Origin: Pseudomonadota bacterium
Lineage (GTDB): Bacteria > Myxococcota_A > Polyangia > Haliangiales > Haliangiaceae
NCBI GenBank assembly: GCA_022360315.1
Contig: JAKSDA010000122.1
Coordinates: forward strand, 1 to 64,000
Length of the DNA: 64,000 nucleotides
Direction: 5' to 3'
Positions 1-9,431 of the stretch are shown here, one piece after another. Position 1 is the stretch's first letter; the number at the start of each line of letters is the position of its first letter. The notes under the pieces were generated by a model. It was not told the origin of the DNA. It worked only from the letters and a program-made list of their open reading frames with translations, and did no database searches. Both the position numbers and the translations under genes were made by a program.

Positions 1-486
1 ACGAGATCTCGCGGGCATTCCGCCGCGGCAATCTCAGCGCCGATGCGTGGAATGACCAGCTCAAGGAGATCGCAGCGGATCGACGTGTCCTCGAACGCCG
101 CCGCGATGCAGCCCGCGAACAGCTGGCCATGGCCGAGTCCACGGACTACTCGATCGATCTCGTAGAGGCGCAGCTCGACGAATTGCAAGATCGAGTACGA
201 GCCGCGGCCCCCCGAAGACCGCAAGGCCATCATCGAGTCGGTTATCCCGGGAGAACAGCCGTTCGGCATCGTGCTGTGGCCAGACGGCAAAATCGACATT
301 CGCGGCGCTATTCCCGTACCCGCCGAGAGCGACGTTGCCAAACCGAACACCTTGCCAGGACAAGCGAGACACATTGACAACAATGCGAGCGGTGCGAAGG
401 TATTGCCATTTCGGCTGGTTGTACGTGGAGTAACCGCTCCACGGAACTCCGAGAGAGGTGGCAAGCAATCGGAACGCTCACGCTGA
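1..486 (+). pseudogene. Large serine recombinase, C-terminal fragment, frameshifted
   Basis: The window opens inside a gene. Frame 3 from base 3 reads a charged helical segment (ISRAFRRGNLSADAWNDQL, then RRVLERRRDAAREQLA), typical of the coiled coil near the C-terminus of recombinase-domain site-specific serine recombinases. Near base 208 the protein sense moves to frame 1 and continues PPEDRKAIIESVIPGEQP, then FGIVLWPDGKIDIRGAIPV, which resembles the last beta-strand motif of these enzymes, and stops at 486. The change of frame coincides with a run of six C (208-213) and fits one extra base. The catalytic N-terminal domain lies outside the window. Either a real pseudogene or a homopolymer sequencing error; the family call rests on the motif style, not an alignment. 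Confidence 0.55.
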
Positions 487-561
487 GAGGAGACCAACGG
501 CCGCGACTTTGCCCGGTGTCAAATGGCCATGATGCTCAGTTACGGGTAAACTCTTCTCGAC

Positions 562-789
562 ATGCCCCGACAGGATGACGTATTCGCCGCTGCGCTTAGT
601 TTGCCCGAGTCAGACCGGGCCAAGCTAGCCAATCAACTGCTCGAAAGCCTGCCCCCCCCCGAGCCCAAGGCCAACGAAGCCTGGAGTGCTGAAATCGAGC
701 GAAGGGCGCGCGAGGTGCTCGATGGCACGGTTGACTTACTTGACTATGACGAAGTTATGGCCGAGCTGCGCACGCTCGACGGAAAATGA
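562..789 (+). CDS. Antitoxin, addiction-module component family
   Basis: 75-residue acidic protein with the pattern of the putative addiction-module antidote family (TIGR02574-like): an N-terminal helical segment AAALSLPESDRAKLANQLLE, a proline run, then a C-terminal segment rich in Glu and Asp (EVLDGTVDLLDYDEVMAEL) that would bind the partner toxin. It starts with ATG and its stop overlaps the start of the next gene in an ATGA (786-789), so the two are translationally coupled antitoxin-first, the usual order. It would neutralise the RelE/ParE-type toxin and probably bind its own promoter just upstream of 562. It lies beside a decaying recombinase gene, a common setting for such pairs. Confidence 0.8.
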   Translation: MPRQDDVFAAALSLPESDRAKLANQLLESLPPPEPKANEAWSAEIERRAREVLDGTVDLLDYDEVMAELRTLDGK

Positions 790-1094
790 GGCGAAAGCTT
801 CACCCTGGTGCACGCACCGATCTCATTGATGCTCAGCGTTGGTACGATTCCAAAGAACGAGGGCTCGGCCGCAGATTTCGCCAATCGGTTGACGAGGGAG
901 TTGCGCGAGTCATGAGACTTCCCCTGGCTGCTCCGTTGTGGCCAGGCATCGACACGGAACTCAACGTTCGCAAATATGTACTTCGCCGTTTCCCCTATTC
1001 CATTGCCTATTTGCTACAGGGCGACGTCATCACTATCCTTGCAGTGGCACATCAACGCCGCCAGCCAGACTACTGGCTTGACCGCATTGGATAA
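786..1094 (+). CDS. RelE/ParE-family toxin
   Basis: 102-residue basic protein matching the RelE/ParE plasmid-stabilisation toxin fold: N-terminal helix HPGARTDLIDAQRWYDSKE, a middle helix ending FRQSVDEGVARVM, and the C-terminal strands KYVLRRFPYSIAYLLQGDVI and ILAVAHQRRQPDYWLDR. The closing motif (AVAHxRRxPxYW) is characteristic of ParE-like members. Family members either cleave ribosome-bound mRNA or poison gyrase; which applies here cannot be told from sequence. It overlaps the antitoxin gene by four bases and looks intact, unlike the genes around it. Confidence 0.85.
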   Translation: MRRKLHPGARTDLIDAQRWYDSKERGLGRRFRQSVDEGVARVMRLPLAAPLWPGIDTELNVRKYVLRRFPYSIAYLLQGDVITILAVAHQRRQPDYWLDRIG

Positions 1095-1171
1095 GCTCGC
1101 GTCGTTCCGCCACGGGGTACGCGACATTGAACAGCCTGATCTACCGCTGCTGGGTAACGAGTCACCTACCA

Positions 1172-1833
1172 TGGTGCCGATGTCATACCTACCTCTCAGC
1201 GCAGCCGCCATCAGCACGCCGTCCCGCGTCTGTTGAGCCGGGACGGAATCGACGCCAGCACGTTTGTCCTGGCCCGCTGAATGCGTTTGCACAACCGGTC
1301 GGGACTGGGTGAGCGGCCGGGCGCAATGGTCACGACGGTAGACGATCGCGGCCGACGTTGTCTGCAAACCTGGACAGGTGCCACTGCGTCCATGTTTTTC
1401 CCGGGTTCATGCTGCCGAGGACATCTGAGTCCATCAGCACATACCGGGCGGCGAGGTTGGAACATCGATTCGACGACTCAGACGGACCAGCGGCGAGGTA
1501 GAGACCTCGAGTCCGAGGCCCCGGACGGGGGTACGGCGGACAAGGTGCTCGCGGCGGATGAGGTGAATGTCCACGATCGATCGGCACATATGGAGTGACC
1601 ATTTTTTGTAGACATTCATGAGCCCAACCTGTCTGGAACAGCAGATATCGTCCCAGGTCCATCCTGCCAAGGATATCTGATGCCACCATTGCACGCTGGC
1701 GGCCGTTCTGGCATGGATACTCGCCCGCGGAATGGGGTGCGCAAACGGGTCGCAACAGGTGTATTGGTGAGGTGACCACGATGGTAGACGATCGTGGTCC
1801 GCGTTGTCTGCGAACGTGGACGGATGTCGCTGT
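1172..1833. repeat. Degenerate tandem repeats in a gene-free stretch
   Basis: No convincing gene lies between 1095 and 1793. The stretch holds imperfect copies of a unit made of element B, a spacer and element A. A copies: 1329-1387 and 1775-1833, about three quarters identical, sharing the core GGTAGACGATCG and later GTTGTCTGC. B copies: 1401-1440 and 1653-1694, plus a weaker one near 1172-1217. The spacers also align (CCCGCGGAATGGGGTGCGCA against CCCGCTGAATGCGTTTGCAC). Read on the minus strand the copies still give similar peptides (SDILGRMDLGR and SDVLGSMNPGK), so they may be remnants of a coding repeat. Confidence 0.55.
1774..1799. repeat. Inverted repeat inside repeat element A
   Basis: GACCACGAT, an 8-base loop and ATCGTGGTC form a perfect 9-bp inverted repeat. 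The other A copy (1328-1353) carries the same loop, GGTAGACG, but decayed arms. A conserved loop with a palindrome suggests a recombination or binding site, or the end of a small mobile element. Confidence 0.5.
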
Positions 1834-2501
1834 GCCGGGGCGCACCGGACACGGGCGGGCCCACGCCCGACCAGCAGCGCCAGCAGCAAGGGTCGATATG
1901 GCTCGGCCACGGCGAGATCCTGGCCGCACCTGATGCCGCTCGCGGCAGTTTTTTGTCCGGCGGGGTATGGGTGAGCATCGGCTGCTTCAGCGCGGGAACA
2001 CCGGCGCGGAGCCGCTACATCGACTGGCTCAGACACAGTCGGGCCGGCAATGGCGGGATTGCGGTCGATCGACTCGAACATTCGCTGCCGCCACCCGGAC
2101 AACGGCCGTTCATATCAGCGTTGGCCAAGACCGCGCTGGCCAACCCGAGCGGCCCGCTGGCCGTATTCGGCCACATCGATCTCGCCTGGCTCTACGGCTT
2201 TATCGATCTGTCCGATCCCCGCCGGACCCGGGCCGATCATTTTTATCGCCTGGCCGAGCAGCTGTGCCGCGGTCGTCGCTTCGGAATCGCTGTCGAGGAT
2301 TTTCAACGCGCGCGACGTGCACTCGATGGCGAGTTGCTCGACCGCGAGGTCAAGGCATGGGATCGGCTGCGACGACCCGCGCCCGATCGCGCTCGATCGC
2401 GCTTGCGCGTCGCGCTGACTCGCGAGGACTTGCGCGGGTACGTCCTGCTCGGCGACCCCGCATCACGCGTGACCGAGCTGGATTCTGCCTCCGCTCGGTA
2501 G
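1794..2501 (+). CDS. Caspase/CHAT-like protein, C-terminal part only
   Basis: Open frame of 235 codons from a GTG. Its first 40 codons run through the repeat zone and look non-native; recognisable protein begins near GHGEILAAPDAARGSFLSGG. It carries VWVSIGCFSAGTPAR, resembling the catalytic-cysteine strand of caspase-fold (CHAT or C25-like) proteins in myxobacteria and cyanobacteria, followed by NPSGPLAVFGHIDLAWLYGF and a closing YVLLGDPASR. The upstream half, where the catalytic histidine would lie, is missing, so the gene is probably a 5'-truncated pseudogene. It ends 36 bases before the TPR gene and could once have been co-transcribed with it. The family assignment is from remembered motif style and needs a profile search. 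Confidence 0.5.
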   Translation: MVRVVCERGRMSLCRGAPDTGGPTPDQQRQQQGSIWLGHGEILAAPDAARGSFLSGGVWVSIGCFSAGTPARSRYIDWLRHSRAGNGGIAVDRLEHSLPPPGQRPFISALAKTALANPSGPLAVFGHIDLAWLYGFIDLSDPRRTRADHFYRLAEQLCRGRRFGIAVEDFQRARRALDGELLDREVKAWDRLRRPAPDRARSRLRVALTREDLRGYVLLGDPASRVTELDSASAR

Positions 2502-2537
2502 TTGTAGCCCACTGTGTGGGGTAAAATCCCCGGCCGC

Positions 2538-5500
2538 ATGGATTCCTCGTCGCCGGCATTGCCCGCAGTCAAAAAACTACATGAACTGGTCAAGGCAGGC
2601 GCGATGCGGGAGCTTCGGCTGGATTTGCGGGCACAGCGCAACGATGTGCCCGAACTCGACTGGGCGACGTTGCAGCTCGAACTGGGCATGCGGGGGCAGA
2701 CCGATCTGTTGAGCCTGTGGGAATGCGCCAAAATTCTCGAACAGCACGACAGCCAGCTGGCCCCGCAATGCCTGGGAGTCCTTGCCCGCGAGCTGGCCCG
2801 CTGCGGCGCCAATCGGGTATCTCAAGCCGCGGCCGAGACGTTCGAGCGAATCCGCTCGGAGAGCGATGACTGGCTGGCCGAGCAGATCGCCAAAAAAACC
2901 TACAAGGGCGCAGGGCCCGACGAATTTGCCGCCTGGCAAGCCCTGGCCGCGGGCCGTCGCGCCGAGGCCATCGAGCGACTCCACGCGTGCGCGGCCCGGC
3001 CCGGTAATGCCCGTGTCGCCGTCGCCCTGGCCGAACTGCATTTTGCCGGCAGTGCGTTCGAGCACGGAGCCGACCTTTTGGCGTCGGTCTACCAGCATCG
3101 GCCGGAATCCAACTGGCAGTTCGGCATCGAAGCTGCCTGCGGCTACTGGCTGGCTGGAAATGCTGATCGGTCGATCGAACTTTTGCAGGCGGTCAGGGCA
3201 TATGACGACCTGGTCCGGGAAGTCGATGACGAAACCGACGAACTTCTCCGCTCGATGTCCGGCTCTGCCAGCAGTACGTGGGTCGCTGATGGCTGGACAC
3301 CCGGCCCGGCCACGACCCCGGGAGGCGACCAGTACAACGCGGTGCAAAGCCTGGTCGAGGAGCGCTTTCTCGCCCGCATCGAGCACAAAGACAATATCGC
3401 CACCTTGTGGCAAACGCTCGAGGCCAGCAGTGCCGCGGTCTGGCGGGTGCGCCTCAAGCGCGAACAGATCGCTCCATGGCTGGACGCGGGACTACTCATC
3501 CTCCTGGCCGAAGAGCGCCCGGCCGAGCTGGGTTTGGCCTGGCTGCGCGGCCACGACACCCAGACCGGTATCGTGGCCGTGAGCGCATTGCCGGACCGGG
3601 GAGTCACGCTCAGAAGCTGGCAAGACCAGCAGTCCCGTTCTCGGCTGCACGGAATGCGCGCACTGGTGATCGCGGGCGATGACCGCGCGGCCGATACCCT
3701 CGCAGTGAGCGACGACAGCGAAATCGCCGCGCTCGACGCCTGCTACGCCGACGACCACGGTGACCCACCGCCGCGAACCCGGGTCGTGTCGCTGGCCGAG
3801 CGGGCAGTCACCGCGGCTCCCGATCTGCAAGAAGCGTGGATGCTCAAGGGCAATGCACTGCTGGCTCAGCTCGAGGCGGGCGAGTTGCCCGACAGTGCAG
3901 ACGGCCCGTTCGAAGAGTGGTATGCCAATGTGCGCGATCGCTTTGACGATGCCGAGTGGGCATCGCAGATCTACGCCCAGGCACTCGAATACCAGGGCCG
4001 CGACCACGAGGCAGCCATCATGTGGACCGACGCCCTGTACCAGGATGACGAGGACTATCGCAATCATCTCGCCGTGGCCCGGCTGGCCGGCACCATCGGC
4101 GTGCAGAGTTCGCTCGACATGCTCCGCGAGGCCCTCTGTCTCCATCCTGGATGCCACCAGGCGTGGACCCAGGCGACCCGGGAATTGCTCACCCGGGACG
4201 ATCTCGACCGGGCCGATTTTTGCTCCTCGGTCGCGGTGGCCCTCGCCGCTGACGATGGAGCCGCTCTTTTGGCCCGCGGCGATACTATGGAGCGGCGCGG
4301 CCAGTCGGCCGCAGCAGAAAAACAGTTTCGCCGGGCAACTGGCGATTCCGACCTCGGCGTGTCCGCTCTGTCGCGGCTTTCTGTGCACGCCTTTCTCCAC
4401 GGCAATTTTCGAGCTGCCGCCGATTGGGCCGGCACACTGCGCGAAGACTGCCCCGATTCGGCGCGGGGCTGGGTTTTTGCCGAACTCGCCGGACGCGGGC
4501 TCGATACCGCCGATGAGGTGTTTGCGCATATGCTGTTCTACAGCGAGCGCCACCGCGTCGCCGATTTCATGATCGACGAGATCGCCGACTTCTTGACCGA
4601 CACGTGGACCGGTGACCAACTCCTGAAACGCGCACTGGCCGTGTGCGAGCGATTGGTGTCCACGTCACAGGACCTCAACTTCGCCCGGGCAATTGCGCGC
4701 CGGCGTCCCCGGGTCGCGCTGGCCGCTCTGGAAGAGCTGCGCGACACCACATCGGACGCGATCAACTGGCAATGGTCGCTGGCCCAGGTGTTGTTGCGCC
4801 TTCTGCGCGAGCCCGGACTGGGCCCGGACGAGCACGGCGAACTCACCGACCGCACGTCCACGGCACTCCTGACAACGATCGAATACACCGGTGAGTTTGC
4901 CTATCCGCGGCTCTGTTACAGCTGGATCGCGCGCCGTCGCGACCCGGCCAGGGCCCGGGAAATCCTCGACGGCGCCGTGCCATCCGCACCCGCCCCGGCC
5001 TGGTGGCTGGCCGCACAACTGGCCGACCTGGGCGGCGATGATGAGGTGGTCAGGGCCCTCGAAGAGCGCCTCGACTCGCTGCAAGACGACGACATCGCCG
5101 GCGCGATTTCACTGCTCCGCGACTTCGAACTCCACGAGGCGGCGACCGCGCTGGCCACGAGATACATCGCCCAAAGGCCCGAATGCGCGGCCATTCGCAT
5201 CCAGGGGGCCATTTCCCTGGCCACCGATGGCGGTGTCGGGGATGCGGCCAGCTGGCTGCCCGATTCGCCCGAGGGCATGAACGAGGGACTCTTCGCCTAC
5301 ATTATGTGTCGCGGCGGGCGATTCGAACTCGCCGGCACGGTCGCCGGCCGAGAAGCTGCGGCCCAAGGGGTGCTCTCGGACCGACACATCGACCCGTGGC
5401 CGCTGCGCGCCATTGCCCATGTCTGCGCATCGCATACCGGCGCTCGTGCCGACCCGCTGATCGAGTCGTGCAGTCACCGGGGGGTCCTGGCCGTGCTGGC

Positions 5501-5594
5501 CGAAAGCGGCGACGATCGAGCGGCCGCTCTGCTGCAAGCGCGCGCGCCTGGCCTGCACCAACACATCGCCGAAGGACGCTGGTGGTGGACATAG
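2538..5594 (+). CDS. Giant TPR-repeat protein
   Basis: About 1,018 residues, almost wholly tandem helical repeats of TPR type, with repeated Ala-rich helix pairs such as AWQALAAGRRAEAIERLHAC, EAWMLKGNALLAQLEAGELP and WASQIYAQALEYQGRDHEAA. No signal peptide, membrane segment or catalytic motif was seen, so it is probably a cytoplasmic scaffold. ATG at 2538 (MDSSSPALPAVKKLHEL) is preferred to the GTG at 2514. The stop overlaps the start of the next TPR gene, so the two are coupled and probably made as partners. No specific family is recognised. The caspase-like remnant immediately upstream suggests these TPR proteins were once part of a peptidase-scaffold set. Confidence 0.85.
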   Translation: MDSSSPALPAVKKLHELVKAGAMRELRLDLRAQRNDVPELDWATLQLELGMRGQTDLLSLWECAKILEQHDSQLAPQCLGVLARELARCGANRVSQAAAETFERIRSESDDWLAEQIAKKTYKGAGPDEFAAWQALAAGRRAEAIERLHACAARPGNARVAVALAELHFAGSAFEHGADLLASVYQHRPESNWQFGIEAACGYWLAGNADRSIELLQAVRAYDDLVREVDDETDELLRSMSGSASSTWVADGWTPGPATTPGGDQYNAVQSLVEERFLARIEHKDNIATLWQTLEASSAAVWRVRLKREQIAPWLDAGLLILLAEERPAELGLAWLRGHDTQTGIVAVSALPDRGVTLRSWQDQQSRSRLHGMRALVIAGDDRAADTLAVSDDSEIAALDACYADDHGDPPPRTRVVSLAERAVTAAPDLQEAWMLKGNALLAQLEAGELPDSADGPFEEWYANVRDRFDDAEWASQIYAQALEYQGRDHEAAIMWTDALYQDDEDYRNHLAVARLAGTIGVQSSLDMLREALCLHPGCHQAWTQATRELLTRDDLDRADFCSSVAVALAADDGAALLARGDTMERRGQSAAAEKQFRRATGDSDLGVSALSRLSVHAFLHGNFRAAADWAGTLREDCPDSARGWVFAELAGRGLDTADEVFAHMLFYSERHRVADFMIDEIADFLTDTWTGDQLLKRALAVCERLVSTSQDLNFARAIARRRPRVALAALEELRDTTSDAINWQWSLAQVLLRLLREPGLGPDEHGELTDRTSTALLTTIEYTGEFAYPRLCYSWIARRRDPARAREILDGAVPSAPAPAWWLAAQLADLGGDDEVVRALEERLDSLQDDDIAGAISLLRDFELHEAATALATRYIAQRPECAAIRIQGAISLATDGGVGDAASWLPDSPEGMNEGLFAYIMCRGGRFELAGTVAGREAAAQGVLSDRHIDPWPLRAIAHVCASHTGARADPLIESCSHRGVLAVLAESGDDRAAALLQARAPGLHQHIAEGRWWWT

Positions 5595-8500
5595 GGAAAC
5601 TCATCGCCGCCGAGCGCTACGATGAAGCCGTCGCGGCCGCAGCGCAGCGCATCTCGGACCCGTCGCAGCGCTCCTCCGATGTGGTTTTGACCTGGTTGGA
5701 GTACGGATTCCGCACTCAGGCGATCAGCGCCGACGAGGTCCTGCTCGAACTCGAAACCATGCTGGCCGACCAGGCCGAGCTATCGACCCTGGTTCGCGGG
5801 CATCGGTTGCGCATCCGATGCCTGGCTGCCAAGCGGTTGTGGAAATCCGAAGAAAACGCCTGGCAAACCGCCCTCGACCAGGTTGGCGATGATCGGGCCA
5901 TTCTCTGGGTATCGCGCGGCGACACCCTGTTATGGGCCGATCGGCGCCCCGACGCCCGCGCCGCCTACGATCGCGCGCTCGCCCTCGACCCGGACCTGTT
6001 TGACGCTGTCTATCGATCGGCCCACTGGTTTTTTGTCGCCGGCCAGTTCGAGGATGCCACGAGTCGCCTCGAAACCCTCCTGTCGGGCCAGAGCGATACC
6101 AGCTGGGGCCGAGCCGTGCGCCTTTTGGCGGCCTGTATGAACACGACCGGCCAGTATGATCGCGAGGTCGAGTTGTGGCGCACAGTCCGGGCTGCCCGCC
6201 CCGACAGCGACTTTGCCCACTCCGATGCGCTCAGCCTGAGCTACGCCCTGGCCGCCGCAGGCCAGTACCGCGACGCCGAAACCATCCTGGAAGAATTGTG
6301 GCGAAACGCCGCGGAAGAGCCCATCGGCAAACACGCGCGCCGGCGCCTCGACCACTTGCAGCGAGCCCTGGGCGACGTCGGCCAACCGCCTCATGTGAAG
6401 CGTCTGGCTGCGTTTCCAACCGTGAGCCAGAAACACAATTACTGCGGGCCGGCAGTTCTCGAGCTGTGTCTGCGCTTTCTCCATATCGAGCTGACCCAGG
6501 ATGAAATCGCCGACGTGGTCAAGCGCCAGCACGGCACCCCGATGTTCGAGATCACCGCGTTTCTGTCGCGCCACCACATCGCGGCGCGGCGCATCGAAGC
6601 GACCCCGGAGGCGATCAAGAAATGCATCGACCTGGGCTTGCCCGTGATCGTCGAAGAGGAGTACTCGGTGTCGACCCACGTCGCCGTGATCACCGGGTAC
6701 GACGAATATCTCGGTGTGTTTATCAGCCAGGATCCGTCCACTCATCGACCCTCGCTCAAGCCCAACGAGTGGGTGAGCTACTCCGGGGACCTCCATGGCA
6801 ACGGCGGTGTGGTGGTGCTCGGCCGGATGGGGGACCACACCGAGAAGCTCGGAAACCAGCTCGACCAGGCCGGCGTGGTCGATGCCGAACATCTCGAGAT
6901 CATGGATGCGGTGGCCAAACGCCGGCGTCGCGTGGTCGGTGAGGGCGAAGAACCGCTGACCATCGCGGAGGTCATCGAGCATTGCCAGCGCGCGTGCACG
7001 ATCAAGCCGGATTTTAAATACGCCTGGTACCGGCTGACCCATGCCCTTCACGGGGTATTTCTCGACAGCGGCAGCGAGCGCGATCGCGACGAATTTCTGT
7101 CCTGTCTGTATCCCGTGCGAGCGCGCTTTCCCGACGACGAGTGGACCCACCAGATGCACGCCCGCTATCTCTTCTGGTCCGATCGTCACCACGAGGCCTA
7201 TGCCGAGTACCTGAAAGCGCACCGGCTCGATGACCAGGATTCCAACAACCTGTCCTATATGGGAGAGTGCCAGTTACACGTCGGCAACTTGCAGCGCGCC
7301 CGAGAACTCATGATACGCGCGCTCAGGCTGGAGCCCGATCACGTTCGCGCGGTCGAGATGCTGGCCTCGCTCTACGTCGCGCAACTCGAAACCTCGACCG
7401 ACCGGGAGCGCGACATCGACTTCGGCTGGATACCGGCGATTTCTCGCGACAAGATCGAAGAGCCGGTCGATCTCGGCAGCGCCGACATCGCCCGTCACGC
7501 CCGCCATTTTGTCGCCATGGCGTGCGAGACAAACGCCGAAAATCCATTCAACACCCACACGCGGGCCCGCTATTTGATCGCTGCGGGCGAGATCGACCGG
7601 GCTCGCGATGCCCTCGACGAGCTGGCAGCGGAGGGCAATACCTGGGCGCGAGCCGCTCTCATTCGCGTCGACATCGAGCTCGGCGAACTCGACCAGGCCC
7701 TCGACCCGGCCCGCGCCCTGACCGAACAGAACCCCCGATCACCCAGCGCCTGGCTCTATCTGGCCGAGGTGCAACGGCGGCTCGAGGCACGCGACGACGG
7801 CCAGGACAGCGACCGGGACGACAGTGCAGTCGACGGTCAGGACGGCCCAGTGGCGACATTGCTCCGGGCCATCGACGCCTGTTCCAGCGGCTATCAAGAT
7901 CTGGTGGAAGCGCTCTACGAGGCGATCAGTGACGGCGATTCGGGTGAAAGTGCCGCGGTTCAGATCACCGAACTGGCCCGGGCGCGCAGTGCGGACCTCG
8001 ATTTACTGGCCGCGGTCTGTGAGACCCTGGACGACTACGGGCACCGCGGCATGGCCATCGAGCTGTGGCGGATTTTGAGCCAGCAGCAGCCCGGCAATCT
8101 CGAAGTGCTCTATCGGCTCGGTTGCCTCTTGTCCGAGGATGTGCTCACCCGCGAGGAGGCCAAGAGCATTCTCGCCACGGTGATCAAGTATGCTCCTGAC
8201 TTTCCAGCGGCCCGGCAGAAGCTGGCCTGGTTGCTCATCGACGACGCGGCCGAAGACGCCCTGGCGCTGCTCGAACCAGTCCTGGACGCGCAAAACGCCT
8301 ACGTATACGAGGCTGCCAGTGCAATTTGTCGGCGCCTTGGCCGCGACGAAGAGGCCGAGCGGTGGCGGACCATGGCGCTGCAGGTGGCCGACGAAGATCC
8401 GGTCGAGGCAGTGGTACGGCTGATTGCCCATCACAGGCTCGCCGCGCGCAGCGACCTGGCCTGCGATCTCTGTTCGCTGCTTTCGCGCGAGGTCATCTTC

Positions 8501-9394
8501 GAACACGAAACCGCTCGGTACTGGTACCTGTCTTGCCACATGCACGCGGGCAGGGCGGTCCAGATTCTCGATGTAGTCAAAGAGCTGTGTGCCGATGAGG
8601 TTCCGACCGACTGCGCGGGCATCGTGTTTTACGCGTATCGATCTGTCGATTACGAGCTGGCAGCGCGCGCGGCCGATACCGTGGCCAGCAGCGAGAGCGA
8701 TCTGCGAGAGATCTTCGAATGGCGCGCCAATGCGGCGGGAACGCGGGCAAAGATGGGTGATCAGGGCCCCCTGGACCAGCTTTTGACCGAGGTGAATGAC
8801 GACGGAGAGGACTGGGCGAGTTTGTATTTCGCCCTGTCGGCGGCGGAGCGCGACCAGGAGGCGTGGCGAGCTGCTGACAAGGCGTACGAGCTCGAGCCGC
8901 GAAATTTGCAGGTACTGGCCGCCGCGGAAAACGCCGCGCTCAGCCGCGGCCAGGTCGACAACGCGATTCGCTACGCCCGCGAGGCGCTCGAGTATCATCC
9001 CTATCGCCATCTGGGCGACGAGCGTCTGGCCGCGCTCTATGCCCGGCTGGGTCAGGTCGAGGAGGCGTTGCCCCACTCGGAACGGGCGGTTGGTCTGGCG
9101 CCTTTTTGTCACATTGCGCAAAGCGCCCGTGCAGTGACTCTGTTCATGGCGGGCGATTTCGGCGCAGCATCTCGCCATGCCAGGCGATCTCTCGGCATCG
9201 AGCCGCCCGAAGAAACCGACGAGGACAACGATGCACTCATGATCGAGCGCGCTGTGGCGGGCGATGTCGATGGGCTCGAGCGGTGCATCGCGGAGCGGAA
9301 AAAAAGCGAGCCGCTCGACAATTTTCCCATTTTCTACCGGCGGCTGCGCGAGGTCGCGTCGAAGCAGAACAAGCCGATGACGCACTCTCGATGA
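5585..9394 (+). CDS. TPR protein with embedded C39-type peptidase domain
   Basis: About 1,269 residues. Residues 1-270 are TPR-like; about 275-400 form a papain-fold C39-type domain with Cys in HNYCGPAVLELC (near 285), His in STHVAVITGYD (near 364) and Asp in FISQDPSTH (near 381); the rest is again TPR repeats (for example AYAEYLKAHRLDDQDSNNLS). All three catalytic residues are present, so proteolysis or peptide hydrolysis is plausible. C39 domains usually cut double-glycine leader peptides within ABC exporters; here there is no ABC or membrane domain, so the role differs. In-frame GTG codons at 5582 and 5585 overlap the end of the previous gene and are the natural start; the frame stays open upstream to 5183 only by overlap. 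Cytoplasmic, no signal peptide. Confidence 0.85.
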   Translation: MDIGKLIAAERYDEAVAAAAQRISDPSQRSSDVVLTWLEYGFRTQAISADEVLLELETMLADQAELSTLVRGHRLRIRCLAAKRLWKSEENAWQTALDQVGDDRAILWVSRGDTLLWADRRPDARAAYDRALALDPDLFDAVYRSAHWFFVAGQFEDATSRLETLLSGQSDTSWGRAVRLLAACMNTTGQYDREVELWRTVRAARPDSDFAHSDALSLSYALAAAGQYRDAETILEELWRNAAEEPIGKHARRRLDHLQRALGDVGQPPHVKRLAAFPTVSQKHNYCGPAVLELCLRFLHIELTQDEIADVVKRQHGTPMFEITAFLSRHHIAARRIEATPEAIKKCIDLGLPVIVEEEYSVSTHVAVITGYDEYLGVFISQDPSTHRPSLKPNEWVSYSGDLHGNGGVVVLGRMGDHTEKLGNQLDQAGVVDAEHLEIMDAVAKRRRRVVGEGEEPLTIAEVIEHCQRACTIKPDFKYAWYRLTHALHGVFLDSGSERDRDEFLSCLYPVRARFPDDEWTHQMHARYLFWSDRHHEAYAEYLKAHRLDDQDSNNLSYMGECQLHVGNLQRARELMIRALRLEPDHVRAVEMLASLYVAQLETSTDRERDIDFGWIPAISRDKIEEPVDLGSADIARHARHFVAMACETNAENPFNTHTRARYLIAAGEIDRARDALDELAAEGNTWARAALIRVDIELGELDQALDPARALTEQNPRSPSAWLYLAEVQRRLEARDDGQDSDRDDSAVDGQDGPVATLLRAIDACSSGYQDLVEALYEAISDGDSGESAAVQITELARARSADLDLLAAVCETLDDYGHRGMAIELWRILSQQQPGNLEVLYRLGCLLSEDVLTREEAKSILATVIKYAPDFPAARQKLAWLLIDDAAEDALALLEPVLDAQNAYVYEAASAICRRLGRDEEAERWRTMALQVADEDPVEAVVRLIAHHRLAARSDLACDLCSLLSREVIFEHETARYWYLSCHMHAGRAVQILDVVKELCADEVPTDCAGIVFYAYRSVDYELAARAADTVASSESDLREIFEWRANAAGTRAKMGDQGPLDQLLTEVNDDGEDWASLYFALSAAERDQEAWRAADKAYELEPRNLQVLAAAENAALSRGQVDNAIRYAREALEYHPYRHLGDERLAALYARLGQVEEALPHSERAVGLAPFCHIAQSARAVTLFMAGDFGAASRHARRSLGIEPPEETDEDNDALMIERAVAGDVDGLERCIAERKKSEPLDNFPIFYRRLREVASKQNKPMTHSR

Positions 9395-9431
9395 GTATCG
9401 CGTCTGGGTCCGGCGATCGGACAGAGCGAGA

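Noticed and set aside
1127..1793. Several short open frames in the repeat block
   Set aside because: Each is broken, overlaps the others on both strands and gives no domain; treated as a decayed repeat block.
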